The notes below the pieces were generated by a model. That model did no database searches. It worked only from the letters and a program-made list of their open reading frames with translations, and had not been told where the DNA came from. Both the position numbers and the translations under genes were made by a program. From the NCBI RefSeq assembly GCF_001187555.1, contig NZ_LFIJ01000001.1, positions 1,142,169-1,206,168 of the forward strand: a stretch of DNA of 64,000 nt, in the 5' to 3' direction. The DNA is from Gilvimarinus polysaccharolyticus (GTDB lineage: Bacteria > Pseudomonadota > Gammaproteobacteria > Pseudomonadales > Cellvibrionaceae). Shown piece after piece: positions 62,879 to 64,000 of this stretch. Positions within the stretch are counted from its first letter, which is position 1, and each line of letters opens with the position of its first letter.

Positions 62879-64000
62879 TTAGCTTTTGGGCTTTAAGAAA
62901 GCTTCAAACTGAACCGCCGGCACGGCCGGGCTGAAGTAAAATCCTTGGTAGGTGTGGCAATTATAAATATTCAGTATTTCCAATTGCTCGGCCGTTTCAA
63001 CGCCTTCAGCCACCACATTTAAATCAAGCAAACGGGCCATGGTAATAATCGTTTCCACCAGCACTCTATCGTTGCGGTCATGGCTTAAATCTTGGACAAA
63101 GCTTTTATCTATTTTTAAGGTCGATACCGGCAGGCGCTTTAAGTAACTAATAGATGAATAACCGGTACCAAAATCATCCAACGAAAAGCTCACATGATGC
63201 GCAGCTAAGGTCGACATAATATCAATCGCCTCATCAACACGCTGAATAATAATACCTTCTGTAATTTCAATATCGAGTGCACCGGCAGGCACATCATAAC
63301 GCTGCAAAGCGCTTATGACGTCGGGCACAAAGCTCGCACCGCGAAATTGACGCGGGCTAACATTAACACTCAACGTCATCGCAGGCCCCCACAAACCTTT
63401 AGCGGTCCAGTCTTTTAAACTTTGACACGCCTGTTCGATAACCCACCGGCCGACTTCAATGATTAACCCCGATGTTTCTAGCACAGGAATAAAATCCATC
63501 GGCGAAACCTGCCCTTTTTCTGGGTGCATCCAGCGCAACAATGCCTCAGCCCCCACAACTTCACCGCTAGCGACATCAAGTTTTGGCTGGTAATACAGCA
63601 CAAATTGTTGCTGCTCTAATGCCTTGTGTAAATCAGCCTCCATTATCAGCTGTGCACTAACCTTGTCGGCCATATCTTTATTAAAAAACTCGATAGAATC
63701 TCGACCTTTCTCTTTTACGTGGTACATGGCCGTATCGGCATAACGTAACAATTCGTCTACGATATTATTTTTATCGGGATAAACCACCACACCAACACTA
63801 CAGGTAATACGCAACTCCATTTTATCGTGCTTAATTGGCTGCGATACCACCGTGCGTATTTTTTCTCCCACTTCCCCGGCTTTAAGTGCCGCCACATCAA
63901 GGGTGTGGTCAAGCACCGTGAGCACCACAATGAATTCATCACCACTTAACCTTGCCACTAAGTCTTCTTCGCGCACCGTGTGCTTCAAACGTCGAGCAAC
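62879..64000 (-). CDS. GGDEF-EAL c-di-GMP signalling protein, C-terminal part (cut by window edge)
   Basis: The last 373 residues are in the window; the frame is open through 64000, so the start is not seen. The GGDEF domain end shows a degenerate SGDEF (ARLSGDEFIVVL), likely inactive for diguanylate synthesis; the EAL domain keeps EALLRW, with IDKSFVQDL, DDFGTGYSSISYLKRLP and EGVETAEQLEIL, typical of active phosphodiesterases. Probably a c-di-GMP phosphodiesterase with upstream sensory domain. Its link with FleQ and the hsb module is only by proximity. Confidence 0.93.
   Translation of the reverse strand, partial: VARRLKHTVREEDLVARLSGDEFIVVLTVLDHTLDVAALKAGEVGEKIRTVVSQPIKHDKMELRITCSVGVVVYPDKNNIVDELLRYADTAMYHVKEKGRDSIEFFNKDMADKVSAQLIMEADLHKALEQQQFVLYYQPKLDVASGEVVGAEALLRWMHPEKGQVSPMDFIPVLETSGLIIEVGRWVIEQACQSLKDWTAKGLWGPAMTLSVNVSPRQFRGASFVPDVISALQRYDVPAGALDIEITEGIIIQRVDEAIDIMSTLAAHHVSFSLDDFGTGYSSISYLKRLPVSTLKIDKSFVQDLSHDRNDRVLVETIITMARLLDLNVVAEGVETAEQLEILNIYNCHTYQGFYFSPAVPAVQFEAFLKPKS

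Overview
The window is almost entirely one polar-flagellum and chemotaxis supercluster from a gammaproteobacterium. Gene content and order match the Pseudomonas/Cellvibrio-type (Pseudomonadales/Cellvibrionales) layout: gyrA, mtaD-ubiG-mupP-yciK, an F6-class che cluster with motCD and parC-parP, FlhF/FleN for polar placement, and the FleQ-FleS-FleR regulators with sigma-54 promoters. Base composition is moderate (about 50% GC by eye). I would guess a marine Cellvibrionaceae-like organism; genus cannot be fixed from the sequence alone.

Layout. 1-1014: 5' part of gyrA (minus). 1269-4887: mtaD, ubiG, mupP, yciK (plus). From 4970 to 59801 every gene is on the minus strand. Read in transcription order from the right, these are cheV-cheR; flgBCDE; flgFGHIJKL plus a small unknown gene; fliC; flaG; fliD; fliS-fliT; fleQ; fleSR; fliEFGHIJ followed by an hsbA-hsbR-hptB-type partner-switch module; fliK; fliLMNOPQR-flhB; flhA-flhF-fleN-fliA; cheY-cheZ-cheA-cheB-motC-motD-parC-parP; and cheW with a DUF2802 gene. 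On the plus strand 60142-61980 carry flgA and flgM-flgN, followed by tRNA-Arg(CCT), rsmE, and on the minus strand the 3' part of a GGDEF-EAL gene running off the window.

Regulation can be read directly. Sigma-54 type elements (GG, 10 nt, GC) lie just upstream of flgB, flgF, fliE, fleS, fliK, fliL and flgA, with a weaker one before flhA. Sigma-28 (FliA) type elements (TAAAGTTT, 11 nt, GCCGATAA) precede fliD, fliS, fliC and flgM, with a weaker one before cheW. Intrinsic terminators follow flgE, fliC, flaG, fliD, fliT, fleR, hptB and fliK. The cluster is therefore cut into promoter-terminator modules, consistent with the FleQ -> FleSR -> FliA/FlgM hierarchy. A palindrome fitting the published FleQ box sits in the fleQ promoter region.

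No mobile element, CRISPR array, toxin-antitoxin pair or clearly foreign island was seen. The points most worth a second look are a fourfold repeat in the CheA linker that resembles the CheY-binding N-terminus of FliM, the partner-switch module inside the fli operon, intergenic hairpins with identical arms, an enlarged FliD, and one unassigned small gene after flgL.
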